Origin: an uncultured Prevotellaceae bacterium
Lineage (GTDB): Bacteria > Bacteroidota > Bacteroidia > Bacteroidales > Bacteroidaceae
DNA length: 64,000 nt
Direction: 5' to 3'
Assembly: GCA_902780635.1 (NCBI GenBank)
Contig: CACZGH010000016.1
Location: 20,723 to 84,722 of the forward strand
In this document: piece by piece, positions 43,215 through 52,874 of the stretch
How the letters are laid out: every line of letters begins with the position of its first letter
Numbering within the stretch: position 1 is the first letter of the stretch
Notes under the pieces: generated by a model
Told to the model about the DNA's origin: nothing
The model's database searches: none
The model's input: only the letters and a program-made list of their open reading frames with translations
Position numbers and translations under genes: made by a program

Positions 43215-44303
43215 TTATTCCCAAATAATCATCGATTTGTCGAGCACGATGCGCTTGGGCTCGCCGCGTTTTCCGGTAATGTAATAGTTCTTGGCAAGTC
43301 TGTCGTCGAAGTTCTGTACGAATGCCTCACGAATGCGTGCACATTTCTCATTGATGCTGTTATTGCATGGGTTCGTAACGTCCCTGATGCTCTGCTCTTG
43401 TTTCGTACGACCACCTATCGGATTCATTTTCAAGTAAATCTGGAGCAGCTCCGAATAATAGTCTGTCAGTTCCTTGAAACGGATACCTTCGGGGTGATGT
43501 AGGAATAAAAAGAAGACAGCCTTGGGCAAAACAGGGAGTTTTATCTCCATGTTTTGGTAGTCCACAAGATAGATGCGATAATCCTTTGTGATGCGCAGCC
43601 GGCTCAGGTGTTCGCTTTCGTCAATGATGTCGTGAATAAACGTTGTGTTGAAACCTTTGTTGCGAAGGGCTTCCACCCGCTCCCTAATCTCATCGATAAG
43701 TTGTTGAGATTCAAAATCAAAATTCTCGTCTGCCAGATCTGGATCAACAAAACTGGGCATAGCTCTCCGTTCTCTTGGCGTTCCAATGGAGAAATGCGTT
43801 TGAAAGGAAAATCTTATCCGATCTGAGGTTCCTTCTTCTACAGTATGAGACCAATGATCATTGATGGCCTGCTCGATTTGATTCGCCAAGCGTGTAAAAG
43901 TGCGTCTTGTCGGTTGCGGAAACTGCCATTGGGTATCAATATTAACTGATTGCAATACGATGTCGCAGGGTATCTCAGTCTGTGGGGTTTCCAACGCAAA
44001 AACAAGCGAAGGCTTGATATCAGCATCACCCACAAGATAGTCTGACAGCGATGGCACACTTCCTATTCTCGCTTGTAGCTCTACGGTCGTAAGATATGGC
44101 GCATAATAATTGACTACCTCTTTTGCTCGGAGCGGTAGATAGCAAAAATGCAGTTGATGCTGAGAAAAAGTATTTTTCAGCCAATCATAGTTGTTACGAA
44201 TAAAACTATTGAGCCACCGATGATAAGACGACTCAACATATATCACTTCTCCTTTTTCTGGCACAAAGGGCAGATTCTTAAATGAAAGATTTCCGACCAT
44301 CAT
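43215..44303 (-). CDS. Uncharacterised 362-residue protein (orphan)
   Basis: From ATG 44303 (44300 is also possible) the product has 362 residues; a TTG at 44342 overlaps the promoter and is rejected. No signal peptide or membrane segments. The C-terminal third reads RITKDYRIYLVDYQNMEIKL, LPKAVFFLFLHHPEGIRF and YYITGKRGEPKRIVL, and ends KSMIIWE. I recall this pattern from short uncharacterised Bacteroidales proteins, probably a winged-helix-like unit. The N-terminal two thirds match nothing I know. It lies between a tight terminator-promoter junction and the SLOG gene (104 bp), in an A/T-rich accessory stretch. Function unknown; a role in defence or mobile-element biology is only a guess. Confidence 0.7.
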   Translation of the reverse strand: MMVGNLSFKNLPFVPEKGEVIYVESSYHRWLNSFIRNNYDWLKNTFSQHQLHFCYLPLRAKEVVNYYAPYLTTVELQARIGSVPSLSDYLVGDADIKPSLVFALETPQTEIPCDIVLQSVNIDTQWQFPQPTRRTFTRLANQIEQAINDHWSHTVEEGTSDRIRFSFQTHFSIGTPRERRAMPSFVDPDLADENFDFESQQLIDEIRERVEALRNKGFNTTFIHDIIDESEHLSRLRITKDYRIYLVDYQNMEIKLPVLPKAVFFLFLHHPEGIRFKELTDYYSELLQIYLKMNPIGGRTKQEQSIRDVTNPCNNSINEKCARIREAFVQNFDDRLAKNYYITGKRGEPKRIVLDKSMIIWE

Positions 44304-44339
44304 ATAAACCAAATCATACAGTGTTGCACATTCCACTTG

Positions 44340-44347
44340 CAAAAATA
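44340..44347 (-). promoter_or_regulatory. -7 box overlapping the preceding terminator
   Basis: On the minus strand it reads TATTTTTG and lies in the T-rich tail just past the terminator hairpin of the rubredoxin-fusion gene. It would start the orphan gene near 44333 and supports the ATG at 44303. Confidence 0.5.
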
Positions 44348-44354
44348 ATAAAAA

Positions 44355-44389
44355 AAGAAAGAGGATGCATATTATTTATCCTCTTTCTT
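44355..44389 (-). terminator. Terminator of the MBL-rubredoxin gene
   Basis: AAGAAAGAGGAT (44355-44366) and ATCCTCTTTCTT (44378-44389) form a perfect 12-bp stem with an 11-nt loop. Read on the minus strand, the stem is followed by a T-rich run. Confidence 0.75.
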
Positions 44390-44398
44390 CATTTTTCA

Positions 44399-44452
44399 GT
44401 ATATCTACTAATTACTATTTCCTAATTACTAACTACTAATTACTATCTATTT
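44399..44452. repeat. CTAATTACTA-type degenerate repeat
   Basis: A run of CTACTAATTACTATTTCC and CTAATTACTAACTACTAATT units, closely related to the tract at 16731-16867. It lies directly after the rubredoxin-fusion stop codon. No coding role. Confidence 0.6.
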
Positions 44453-44455
44453 TTC

Positions 44456-45391
44456 CTATGCTTTATTAAACTTGTCTTTTGGCTTCTTGCAGCGCGGGCA
44501 ACGCCAGTCGTCGGGAAGGTCTTCGAAGGCCACTCCATCGTGTTCGGCAGGGTCATAGACGTAGCCACAGATGGAGCAGATGTATTTGCCAGAGTCTTCC
44601 TTTTGGGAGAATTCCACCTCCTCGAAGATGGTCGGCACAGGGTTGTCCAAATCCATCACACGATTGGCCTCAAGGTTCTCATAGCCCTGCGGAGAGTGGG
44701 TCGAGAGATATACCGTGGGATGACAACTGATGAACTCACGTACGCGGTCGAGTGTTTCACGGGCTGCTGCCAGGTCATCATAGACAATAGATAGTTTGTT
44801 CTCATACAATGCTTCGTCTACATAGGTGATATCGCCTTGCATCATGTAAAACAGACCATCGTTCTCCACGATGACGAGACTGTTGCCATTGGTGTGTCCC
44901 TTGGCCTTGATGAAGTAGATGCCGTCGTGTATCTTCTGCGTTTCTGGGAAGTTGTAGTACGCACCATCGGTAAAGCTGACAGGGACTATGTTGCCGAGCC
45001 CTTGAAGTTCCTGAGCACTCAGCTCTTCCTCATTCACATAGACCTTAGCATTGGGGAATGAGCGAAGTTCTCCACTATGGTCGGCATGGCGATGGGTAAG
45101 CAGAATCTTTGTCACCTGTTCGGGACGGTAACCCAAAGCTTTGAATGCTTCCATGTAGGTGCAGATGTCCTTACCAGTGTAGGCTGGTGTGTTCTCGTCA
45201 GGATGCTCCTCAGGGGTGCCGGCGGGAATACCCGTATCCACAAGGATGACCTCGTCGCCTAAGTCAATGAGCCAGTTCTGTAGACTGCCACGATAGCGGA
45301 TGTTTTTGTCGAACTCTCCACCCTCGCCGGCAAAGGCGAAAGGTTGGGAATAGTATCCGTGTTCTCTGAATTTTACTGCTTTGATTTTCAT
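44456..45391 (-). CDS. Metallo-beta-lactamase-fold hydrolase fused to rubredoxin
   Basis: 311 residues, cytoplasmic. The MBL domain shows [12 protein letters not shown] with His100, His102, Asp104 and His105. Further metal ligands lie in KGHTNGNSL and in YLSTHSPQG. From residue 270 a complete rubredoxin follows: [12 protein letters not shown] (Cys272, Cys275) and WRCPRCKKP (Cys298, Cys301). No flavodoxin domain is present, unlike flavo-diiron proteins. The MBL part is of the lactonase-like type (LVDTG, LSTHSP), so hydrolysis with a rubredoxin-linked redox switch, or oxygen/NO reduction, are both open. A minus-strand -7-like box lies at 45535-45542, giving a long leader. Confidence 0.85.
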   Translation of the reverse strand: MKIKAVKFREHGYYSQPFAFAGEGGEFDKNIRYRGSLQNWLIDLGDEVILVDTGIPAGTPEEHPDENTPAYTGKDICTYMEAFKALGYRPEQVTKILLTHRHADHSGELRSFPNAKVYVNEEELSAQELQGLGNIVPVSFTDGAYYNFPETQKIHDGIYFIKAKGHTNGNSLVIVENDGLFYMMQGDITYVDEALYENKLSIVYDDLAAARETLDRVREFISCHPTVYLSTHSPQGYENLEANRVMDLDNPVPTIFEEVEFSQKEDSGKYICSICGYVYDPAEHDGVAFEDLPDDWRCPRCKKPKDKFNKA

Positions 45392-45737
45392 ATTGTTTGT
45401 ATAGTATTAGGGAGTTATTGTTTTTTGTGTACCAGCACACCTTCTGTCAGTCCCGTTGCGAAGAACTGTAGTGCCTCAATTGATTTCTTTGCGTCTAAAA
45501 TATTTGTTTTAGGGTTGTTATTATATTATTTTTGCAAATATACAGCTATTTGCTCCAAAATCGTACATAAAATCGCACAAAAATTGGCCAAAAATGAACA
45601 ATATGCTAAATTTTGCTTAATTTTGTCATCATGTACTTGCCGTGCGAGATATGGTCAGCCTAGCTTTTTACCCCCCTGTGCAATTGAGTAGGCCCATGGT
45701 GAGGCTCCGACCTGAACAAACCTAATAAGAATATTTT
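45392..45737. other. Divergent intergenic region
   Basis: No gene was seen in this 346-bp gap. It contains a minus-strand -7 box (TATATTTG, complement of 45535-45542) for the rubredoxin fusion and a plus-strand box (TAATTTTG, 45618-45625) for the flavin-reductase-like gene. The 45485-45630 stretch is very A/T-rich. The long leaders on both sides leave room for regulation, but no operator is obvious. Confidence 0.5.
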
Positions 45738-46325
45738 ATGAAGAAAGTCAGTTTGATCACAGCAGTTTTGGCCATTTTGATGATGGCTGCAGTTCCTGCA
45801 TCAGCGCAGGAAGAGAATGGATATAAGAAGATAGACGTAAGGAAAGACTTTACGGAGAATGGTTTTCAGTGGTTTCACGACGCAGAACTTCTCGCAGCTG
45901 GAAACAAAGAAAAAAGTAATGCTATGACAATCGGCTGGGGAGGTATCGGTACTCTCTGGGGACGGACGGCACTGACGGTGTATGTGGCAGAGAAACGATA
46001 TACCAAGGAGTTCATGGACCAGGAAGAATACTTCACCGTTATGACTTTTGATGTGGAGCATAGCAATGTTCTTAGGTATATGGGAACGAAAAGCGGACGT
46101 GATGGCGACAAGGCTGCTGCCCTGGGACTTCATACCGCTTATACGGCCAATGGGACGCCTTATTATACAGAGGCAGTGATGGTGATAGAGTGCAAAATCA
46201 TGTATGCCGCTCCTTTCGATCCTCAGTATTTCAAAAGTGACGCTCCCAAGAACATGTACGCTCACTTCCCAGCAGGCATCCATTCCATGTATATCGGTGA
46301 AGTCGTCAATGCTTGGAAGAAATGA
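45738..46325 (+). CDS. Exported flavin-reductase-like (flavoredoxin) protein
   Basis: 195 residues. A clean signal peptide (MKKVSLITAVLAILMMAAVPASAQ) is followed by a split-barrel FMN-binding domain: NAMTIGWGGIGTLWGRTALTVYV and EYFTVMTFDVEH match flavoredoxin-type flavin reductases. This family is normally cytoplasmic, so the signal peptide is unusual. FMN would have to be supplied outside, or the protein would have to be Tat/Sec exported with its cofactor. It could be an extracytoplasmic electron carrier. It diverges from the rubredoxin fusion, and the tyrosine phosphatase gene starts 36 bp downstream. Confidence 0.8.
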   Translation: MKKVSLITAVLAILMMAAVPASAQEENGYKKIDVRKDFTENGFQWFHDAELLAAGNKEKSNAMTIGWGGIGTLWGRTALTVYVAEKRYTKEFMDQEEYFTVMTFDVEHSNVLRYMGTKSGRDGDKAAALGLHTAYTANGTPYYTEAVMVIECKIMYAAPFDPQYFKSDAPKNMYAHFPAGIHSMYIGEVVNAWKK

Positions 46326-46361
46326 CAGGACGGGCAAGGCTCACACAAGACAGCATCTAGT

Positions 46362-47069
46362 ATGAATAGAAGGGAGTTGAACCTACGATCACTTGATGAG
46401 ATTGGAGGCGGCGTCGTTCCCAAAGGGCTCTTCCTGCGTAGTGGTAAACTCAGCATACTCACGAAAGAGGAATGCTTGGAACTCTGCTCGAAGTATCACA
46501 TCAAGTGCGTCATCGACCTTCGGACACCTATTGAGTCAGCAGAATTTCAGGACCCGCTGCCTGAAGGGGTGGAGTATCTGCAAATCCCACTTCTCAAAGA
46601 TGCTACTGTCGGTATTACTCATGAGACGGGGTCTGATCCGATGACCATCATCAAAAACCTGCGCAGGAATCCTGAGAAACTGAAGGAAATGGTACCTGAC
46701 TTCAAGGCGCTCTACTATGACGTGGTGACTGATGAATATGGAAAGAGCCAGTTAGAAAAAGCGGTCGCTACACTCAGGAGAAACGCGGAGAGAGGCATTT
46801 GTACCCTCTACCATTGCACCGCAGGGAAGGACCGGACGGGAATATTGAGTATGGCCTTGCTGAAATCATACGGGGTGAATGACGAAGAGATCATTAAGGA
46901 TTATATGCTCACCAACCGAAACGCCTTTTTGCCAACCTTGAAAAAATGCCTCGGCATCGCACTGATGACCCGGAACTGGACTTTGGTAAAAACCGCCTAC
47001 AACTCCTTCATGGCACAAAGAGAACTGATAGAAATAGCCATCCGACATTACGACATGACTACTCCATAA
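46362..47069 (+). CDS. Tyrosine-protein phosphatase (Y_phosphatase3 type)
   Basis: 235 residues. MNRRELNLRSLDEIGG and KGLFLRSGKLS at the N-terminus and the active-site loop HCTAGKDRTG (Cys152, Arg158) match the bacterial family related to Mycobacterium PtpB/LipA-type phosphatases, which act on phosphotyrosine and sometimes phosphoinositides. VIDLRTPIE is the conserved strand before the general-acid region. No signal peptide, although pathogens secrete relatives. It may be co-transcribed with the flavin-reductase-like gene 36 bp upstream. Confidence 0.88.
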   Translation: MNRRELNLRSLDEIGGGVVPKGLFLRSGKLSILTKEECLELCSKYHIKCVIDLRTPIESAEFQDPLPEGVEYLQIPLLKDATVGITHETGSDPMTIIKNLRRNPEKLKEMVPDFKALYYDVVTDEYGKSQLEKAVATLRRNAERGICTLYHCTAGKDRTGILSMALLKSYGVNDEEIIKDYMLTNRNAFLPTLKKCLGIALMTRNWTLVKTAYNSFMAQRELIEIAIRHYDMTTP

Positions 47070-47168
47070 CTTCCCTCAAGATTCGCATTTACTCAATTTG
47101 CAAAAAGATTGTCAAGAGGAAATCCTCAAGGCAATGCATGAATTTAAGGAAAAGTATCTCGACTGACA

Positions 47169-48317
47169 ATGAATGACTCATCTTATCGTCCACGCAATTC
47201 AGGTCACGATTATTACGGTCGTGGCACCTATCTTGTCACATTGGTGATTAGCGGACGCGAGGCATTGTTCGGACAGTTGAGTGGCGATGTGATGCATCCC
47301 GAAGTGCGGCTTTCACCTGTGGGTGAGATGGTCCGACTGATGTGGGAGCAGACACCTGAGAAACAGGCGACACATGGCAACCATGTGGCAGTGCATGCCT
47401 GTGTCTGCATGCCCGACCATTTTCACGGTGTGATAGAGGTGCTTGAGCCCATGCAATGGAGCCTCGGCGATATCATGCAGGCTTTCAAGGCCTCTTGCAC
47501 CAGCCGCTGGCAGCAGCAGAGCCACCCCAGTTCCACCAATCGGCCGATCTCGGTCGATTGTAGCAGTCCAGAGGTGCCGGCATGGCTGCGGGAGAAAGCC
47601 TCGTGTCACAGCAACGAAGGGTCATTGGTGCGGAGCCTTTCAAAAAAACAGCGGCAGGAGTATTATGCACTGGTGCAACGGCAATACAGACCACTGTTTG
47701 ATGACAATTATGATGACACGATATGTCTTGACGACAGACACCGTGAGGCCATGATTGCCTATGTGCACGACAATCCTCGCCGTGCCATTATACGCCGTTT
47801 GATGCCAGATGTGATGCAACGCTGCTTGCATGTGAAAATAGGCAACCGTTCCTTTGGCGCCTTTGGCAATCTCTTTCTGTTGCGATGGGCAAACAAGATT
47901 CAGGTGCAGTGTCATAGACGACATCCCATCAGCGGACAGCTGTATGAAGAGACAGCAGACTATGCACAACAGCACGAACAATGGGTCGCTTCTGTGATGG
48001 GAGGCGCAACAGTGATAGTGACGCCTGGCATATCGCGAGGGGAGTTGATGATGAAAAACGAATGTATGGAGAAGGGATATCCTCTTATCCATTTGCAAAA
48101 AGAGCCGATCAGCGCATACTGGAAACCAGAACGGCGTCGTTTCGAGGCTTGCGCAAATGGCAGGCTGTTGATACTTGCTCCATGGGAACTCGACACCATG
48201 CAGGCCGTCAACGGAATACCTGCCGACAGCGACTATAGTAGGTTTCATAACCTCAACCAAATAGCCGCTGAGATATGCGCTTTCATCGGTGAGGCTAAAA
48301 TTATTAGAAAACAATAA
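47169..48317 (+). CDS. RAYT (REP-associated tyrosine transposase, Y1/HUH) with C-terminal extra domain
   Basis: 382 residues. The N-terminal half is a Y1/HUH transposase: GRGTYLVTLVISGREALFG, then HUH motif MPDHFHG (His84, His86). A Tyr-rich catalytic region follows (QEYYALVQRQY, 163-173), and MIAYVHDNPRRAI contains Tyr198 and the typical NPRRA. The family binds and cleaves palindromic REP elements. Beyond about residue 215 there is an extra 165-residue part: TPGISRGELMMKNECMEKGY, PLIHLQKEPISAYWKPE, FEACANGRLLILAPWE. That pattern resembles a Rossmann/SLOG or DprA-like domain seen in Bacteroidales RAYT relatives. The gene is intact and has no flanking inverted repeats. Confidence 0.85.
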   Translation: MNDSSYRPRNSGHDYYGRGTYLVTLVISGREALFGQLSGDVMHPEVRLSPVGEMVRLMWEQTPEKQATHGNHVAVHACVCMPDHFHGVIEVLEPMQWSLGDIMQAFKASCTSRWQQQSHPSSTNRPISVDCSSPEVPAWLREKASCHSNEGSLVRSLSKKQRQEYYALVQRQYRPLFDDNYDDTICLDDRHREAMIAYVHDNPRRAIIRRLMPDVMQRCLHVKIGNRSFGAFGNLFLLRWANKIQVQCHRRHPISGQLYEETADYAQQHEQWVASVMGGATVIVTPGISRGELMMKNECMEKGYPLIHLQKEPISAYWKPERRRFEACANGRLLILAPWELDTMQAVNGIPADSDYSRFHNLNQIAAEICAFIGEAKIIRKQ

Positions 48318-48401
48318 TAGAATACAGGGAAAAACATAAAGAGAGCAGATTGATGAGAGATGGATGGTGAGAAGCTTCTGCTTTTCTCAGCCAAAACAAG
48401 G

Positions 48402-48445
48402 AAAAGCCACTCCTTAACCCTGGATAGAGTTAAGAAGTGGCTTTT
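48402..48445. terminator. Bidirectional terminator between RAYT and the broken surface protein
   Basis: AAAAGCCACTCCTTAAC (48402-48418) and GTTAAGAAGTGGCTTTT (48429-48445) form a 17-bp stem with one mismatch and a 10-nt loop. A- and T-runs at the ends serve both strands. A second short hairpin (TTTCCGC / GCGGAAA, 48449-48469) lies just to the right. Confidence 0.75.
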
Positions 48446-48489
48446 CGTTTTCCGCCTTATTTGCGGAAAGATTCACCACATCAGAATGG

Positions 48490-51210
48490 TCACTTGATCA
48501 TGATGGTGCGGCCCTTGATGACGTAAACACCTTTCAGACCGTCTAATGACTTAGCCTGGCTGCGAACCAATTTGCCGTCAACGGTGTAGACATCTACCGG
48601 ACGACCGGCTGCTACGATCTGACGGATATCGGTGACGACGACAATCGTGGCGGTGACGGGCTTCGACTCCTGACCGTTGGCATAGACGGCGGTCACGGCG
48701 AAGGTATGCTCACCTTCTGTCAGTTGGTCGGCAGCAACAGTGTAGTCGGTCACGCCATTGTCCACGGTGGCCACCAAAGTGCCCTCACAGTAGATGCGGT
48801 ATTGGCTCATGCTACCGGCATAGTTGAATGTGACATCATCGAGCATCACACCAAATATATCGGTGGAGGTGTGGCGGATGGCAAAATACTTGCTGCCTTC
48901 GGGCAGGTCGGCTGTAAATTTTGTCCAATCTTCCATGTCGGTAGTGTATTTCTCTACCACCTCGAAACTCTCTGGCTGATTGTTGGTCTTGGAGGCCAAC
49001 ACCTCGAACGTCTCTTCTCCATAACGGCTGGTAATGGCACGCAGATAGAAACTAATGGTCTGCTGGGTACCAGGCAGTTCTGGAGAGATGAGCCAATGGT
49101 CGGCAGGTGCCGCCACGCCATTGTCGTCGGGCACGGGGCATATTGACATCATCACCTGTGTGCCGCTATGACCTGTATCGTTGGTAAATCCAGCCTTGAC
49201 CAGATCGAAGGCCATCCAGGCGGAGGGCTGGAAACAGTTGTCGTAGTGGATGGCTTCAGATCCCCAACCGTAGACTTCAGTGCCGTTGCCGTCATAGAGG
49301 GTCCATTCGGCGATGCTGCCAGTGTGCTGCGTGGCAGTGATGCCACCGATGTCAAAAGTGGGGAAGGCATCTGTGTTTTCGAACATCTCTGTATAGTCGG
49401 TCGGCTCCTGGTCAGGGGCTGTCCAGTGGAGTGCCACTCCTTCTGTCACATTCTCTGCGATGAGGTTAGCAGGTGCGGGAACGGTGGAGGTGATGATGGC
49501 GATGGAGGTCTCTGCGATGTTGTCTTCAGGCTTCTGTTCTGCAGCGTAGTCTACCACCACACGGATAGTACGGTCACCAGCCTCGTCAAAGGAGGTGGTG
49601 GCCAACTGAGCGGTGAACTCGCGTTTGGCAAACGGAGTCAGTTCGTCGCTGACCGTCTCGCGCAACAGTTCCTGGTCACCTGCGGTGATAATGACGGTGA
49701 AGTCCTTGGCTGCCAACTCACCCCAGTTGGTGACAGTGGCAGTGATTTTGGCTGTATTGCTTGCCTGTACAGAGGCAGGTGCCGATACTTCGGCGGTAAG
49801 GTTGTGCTGCAGGAGGTCAACGATACGTATGTTGTCTACAATCAAGGCGTCGCCCTCTTCCTCAATGTCTCCAAACCAATCGACAATAGTAGGATTGGTG
49901 ATGGTGGTCATGAAACCCACCTGGGCGTAGTTGCTCTCCTTCAAACTGTTCAATGACACTTTTATAGTCTTGTAGGCATTGTCGTCCAGGGTCTCGGAAG
50001 CCAGTTGCACATTGTCGCCGCCATCGGTGTTGCAGAAGATGTCCACACTGCTGACACCAAAGCCAAGGGCGTCGAAGAGCAGGGTGGGGTTGGTGGCCTC
50101 TTTCACGTTCAGCTTGCCGGAGACCAGGTAGATGTCGCCAGCCTCCAGGGCGGTCAGGGCCATGGCTACACCGTCGTCATCGCTCGATACGGAGAATGAC
50201 AGCGGATAACTGTTGCTGTCCCAATAGTAGTGGATGGCGCCACCAGCGAATCCCTCGACAACTGGCAGGTCATAGGGCTTACCCGTTATCACGGTAGCCA
50301 TGGACTCTTGGCCCATTAAAGACTCACCTGCCTCGTTGCGGGCCGTCACATACCATGCTTGATACCCTTGCTCACCTTCGTCTGTCAAGAAGTCGATTTC
50401 GTAGGAGGTGACTCCTTTCACGCAATCCACCACATCGTCGTAAAAAATGCTGTTGGGATAGCAATTGTAGATGACATACTCCACCTCGTCGGTGTTGACA
50501 TATCCGCCATTGACACCGGTCTCAGTCACTTCGTCCCAAGTCAGCAGCACCTTGTCGCCTTGTACGGCGGCCTGCACGTTGTGCACATAGTCAGGCACGT
50601 CAGGTCCCACATAGGCCATCACTCTCTCGCTCTTCAGACCATTGCCGCTGCTGTTGTAGGGGATGGCCTGATAGGTATGGTAGCCCACTTCCTCAATGTC
50701 GGTGTCGGTATAGGTGAGTGTCGCACCGGGAGTCACGTCGTCAAACTCGCTGATCACGTCATTGTCACGGTATAGCTCTATCTTCGTGTTGTTCTCGGTC
50801 AGTGCGTCGCCGTCTACGGTCGTCTCGGGAGCCTTGATACTGATGACTGCCTCTTTGCCACCCTTCGCGTCTGCGGTTACTGTCAGTTCGGGAGCGGCAG
50901 GAGCGGTGCCTTCGGGAGCAAGGTCTACGATTACTTTGTTAATCCACAACTCATACATGCCATGGTCCTCGCATCACGGAAGGCGACACCTGACTTGTGG
51001 GACTTGTCAGCCTTTTGGGCTTTGACCCACTGTTGCGCTGTCAGACGGTCGGTCGTGGGCGACTTGCTCATTTTTATCACTCTTGCCTTAGGCGCAGCCT
51101 GTTTCGTATGGGAGCCCTGCGCGGCAGTTGTCAACACATAGCCGCAGAGAGAGGAGTGCGACCCCTCTCACACAGATGGCGGCGAAGTTTTTTCGTTTAG
51201 TTTTATACAT
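48490..51210 (-). pseudogene. Secreted fibronectin/anchor-J surface protein broken by two frameshifts
   Basis: The intact remainder (48490-50958, 822 codons) holds fibronectin-III-like repeats. Around residues 540-720 lies a choice-of-anchor-J-type lectin-like domain, and it ends with VYTVDGKLVRSQ and KGVYVIKG, the terminal module. The frame has no usable start. Upstream, a start at 51210 gives a signal-peptide-like MYKTKRKNFAAICVRGVALL, then the frame changes within a CT-repeat (51145-51156). The chain continues as LTTAAQGSHTKQAAPKARV to FRDA, and a second shift near 50950-50976 restores MYELWINKVIVD. It is either a true pseudogene, a phase-variable off state, or an assembly error. The GH27 gene is 8 bp upstream of 51210. 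Confidence 0.7.
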
Positions 51211-51218
51211 TGTTTGTC

Positions 51219-52796
51219 TTAATAGATTGTTAATTCCATTTTGTCGATATCTGGCATCCAGTCGTTGTCATTGCTGAGGCAGATGCTGTTGCGGCCTTTC
51301 TTGAGTTTCACATCAAAAGAGATAGTGGCAGGTTGGTCCCAACCACCGGAATTGGCCTTCAACGTGGTGATATGCTGCCCATTGACCGAGAGGTCCATCG
51401 TGCGGTCCTCGCCACTGTAGTAGGTGATGGTGACATGGCGTGTTCCGGCTTTTTGGGCATAGACATCATTCCACTGGATGTCATTGCCCTTGCGTCCTCC
51501 AAGCCATCCTGCCCTGTAGCCACCGCTGGCCTCGGGCATGGCAGTGAAGATACCCGATTTCTCTTCCTGGTTGTTGCGCAATTCCTGATAGGCGGGCAAC
51601 AGAGCGCTCTCGGCTTCATAGACTTTGCGCTCCAAACGCTTCTGGCCTTTGACACGGAAAATCTTTGTGCCATGGGCAGGAATCTTCAGGGGGATAGGGT
51701 TCATGTCGTAAAGATAGTCCAGCTGGGCAAAGCAGTCGTAGTACTGCACGGCTCCTCCGAGGTCGAACGTGGCGGGACGAAGTCTCACGGTCTGTTCTTG
51801 GTCACTAGGGTTGTAGATGGCCACAGCGCGTGTCTTGCCTTGCAGTTTCTTGATGTCCTTCACCATGATGTAGCATTCACCCTGCTTCTCTGCCACGTAA
51901 GCCTGCAGATGCAGTGGGTCCTGGTTCAGGGCAATCAGGTCGCGGTTGCAGAGCAGCTTGAGCGACTCAGGACGGATGTTGCGTGTGTCGCATCCGATGA
52001 GCAGTGGTGATGCCATGATACACCACATGCCGAAGTGTGTCTCGTCTTCCACTTGCGACATGGAACGTCCCACTTCGAGCATGTCCATATCGTTGTAATG
52101 GCCGTCATGGCAGAAAGCACTCATGTAGAGATTTTCGGCCAGGATGCCTCGCACGCTTCTCCATGCATCGTAGATGTCGCCGGTGGTGCGCCAACTGTCG
52201 CAGACATCGGCACCCCATGTGCCAGGGTATGCCCATCGGCACATATTAAAAACAACGTCCTTCTTGCCGCAATTTTTGATGGCGTTCGATATTTTTGTAT
52301 ATTGCTGGCGCTCGTCGAGATGCATGTGGTGGCCTCCGCAGTAATCTACTTTGATGAAGTCGAAGTCCCAGTCGATGAAGTAGAGTTTGCAGTCCTGGTC
52401 TTCATGACCCGCGAAACCCACACCGGTGCCCCATGCATGGCGGTTCTCACTGCCGCAGGTGTTGTCACCGGCATCGGAGTAGATACCGGCTTTCAGTCCG
52501 AGCTGGTGAATATAGTCCACCAGTGAACGCATGCCGCTTGGGAACAACTTGGTGTTCAGGCGCAGATGACCGTCTTGGCCGCGACCATCCCAATAGCCAT
52601 CGTCAATATTCACATAGAGATAGCCAGCCTTTTGTAAACCATTTTGGTGCATGGCATTGGCCTGACCCTTGATGAGGTCCTCATTGATGTTGAGGGCAAA
52701 CGTGTTCCATGAACTCCAGCCCATCGTGGGAGTACGCTGAGCAAATGCGACCACTGCAAAACATGTCAGCATCGCCAGAAGCATAGTCTTACGCAT
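51219..52796 (-). CDS. Secreted GH27 alpha-galactosidase with C-terminal CBM35-like domain
   Basis: 525 residues from ATG 52796 (the longest frame, from 52910, covers the promoter). Signal peptide ends VAFAQ. The barrel starts TPTMGWSSWNTF; the nucleophile Asp151 is in FIKVDYCGG and the acid/base Asp207 in SWRTTGD. ASPLLIGCD and NRDLIALNQD are typical of GH27. The last 130 residues (KVYEAESALLP to DKMELTIY) form a CBM35/CBM6-like beta-sandwich. It removes alpha-galactose from galactomannan or raffinose-type sugars. It is probably co-transcribed with the broken surface protein. Confidence 0.9.
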   Translation of the reverse strand: MRKTMLLAMLTCFAVVAFAQRTPTMGWSSWNTFALNINEDLIKGQANAMHQNGLQKAGYLYVNIDDGYWDGRGQDGHLRLNTKLFPSGMRSLVDYIHQLGLKAGIYSDAGDNTCGSENRHAWGTGVGFAGHEDQDCKLYFIDWDFDFIKVDYCGGHHMHLDERQQYTKISNAIKNCGKKDVVFNMCRWAYPGTWGADVCDSWRTTGDIYDAWRSVRGILAENLYMSAFCHDGHYNDMDMLEVGRSMSQVEDETHFGMWCIMASPLLIGCDTRNIRPESLKLLCNRDLIALNQDPLHLQAYVAEKQGECYIMVKDIKKLQGKTRAVAIYNPSDQEQTVRLRPATFDLGGAVQYYDCFAQLDYLYDMNPIPLKIPAHGTKIFRVKGQKRLERKVYEAESALLPAYQELRNNQEEKSGIFTAMPEASGGYRAGWLGGRKGNDIQWNDVYAQKAGTRHVTITYYSGEDRTMDLSVNGQHITTLKANSGGWDQPATISFDVKLKKGRNSICLSNDNDWMPDIDKMELTIY

Positions 52797-52874
52797 AGAA
52801 AAAAATAATTGAGATACTACCTTTGACGAAACGGGGCGAGACAGACTAGTCTGTCTATGCTCGCTATCTGTCTG

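Noticed and set aside
49168-49956. A 262-codon plus-strand frame inside the broken surface-protein gene
   Set aside because: The opposite strand encodes fibronectin and anchor-J domains; the plus frame has unstructured Gly/Val/Asp-rich sequence typical of antisense frames.
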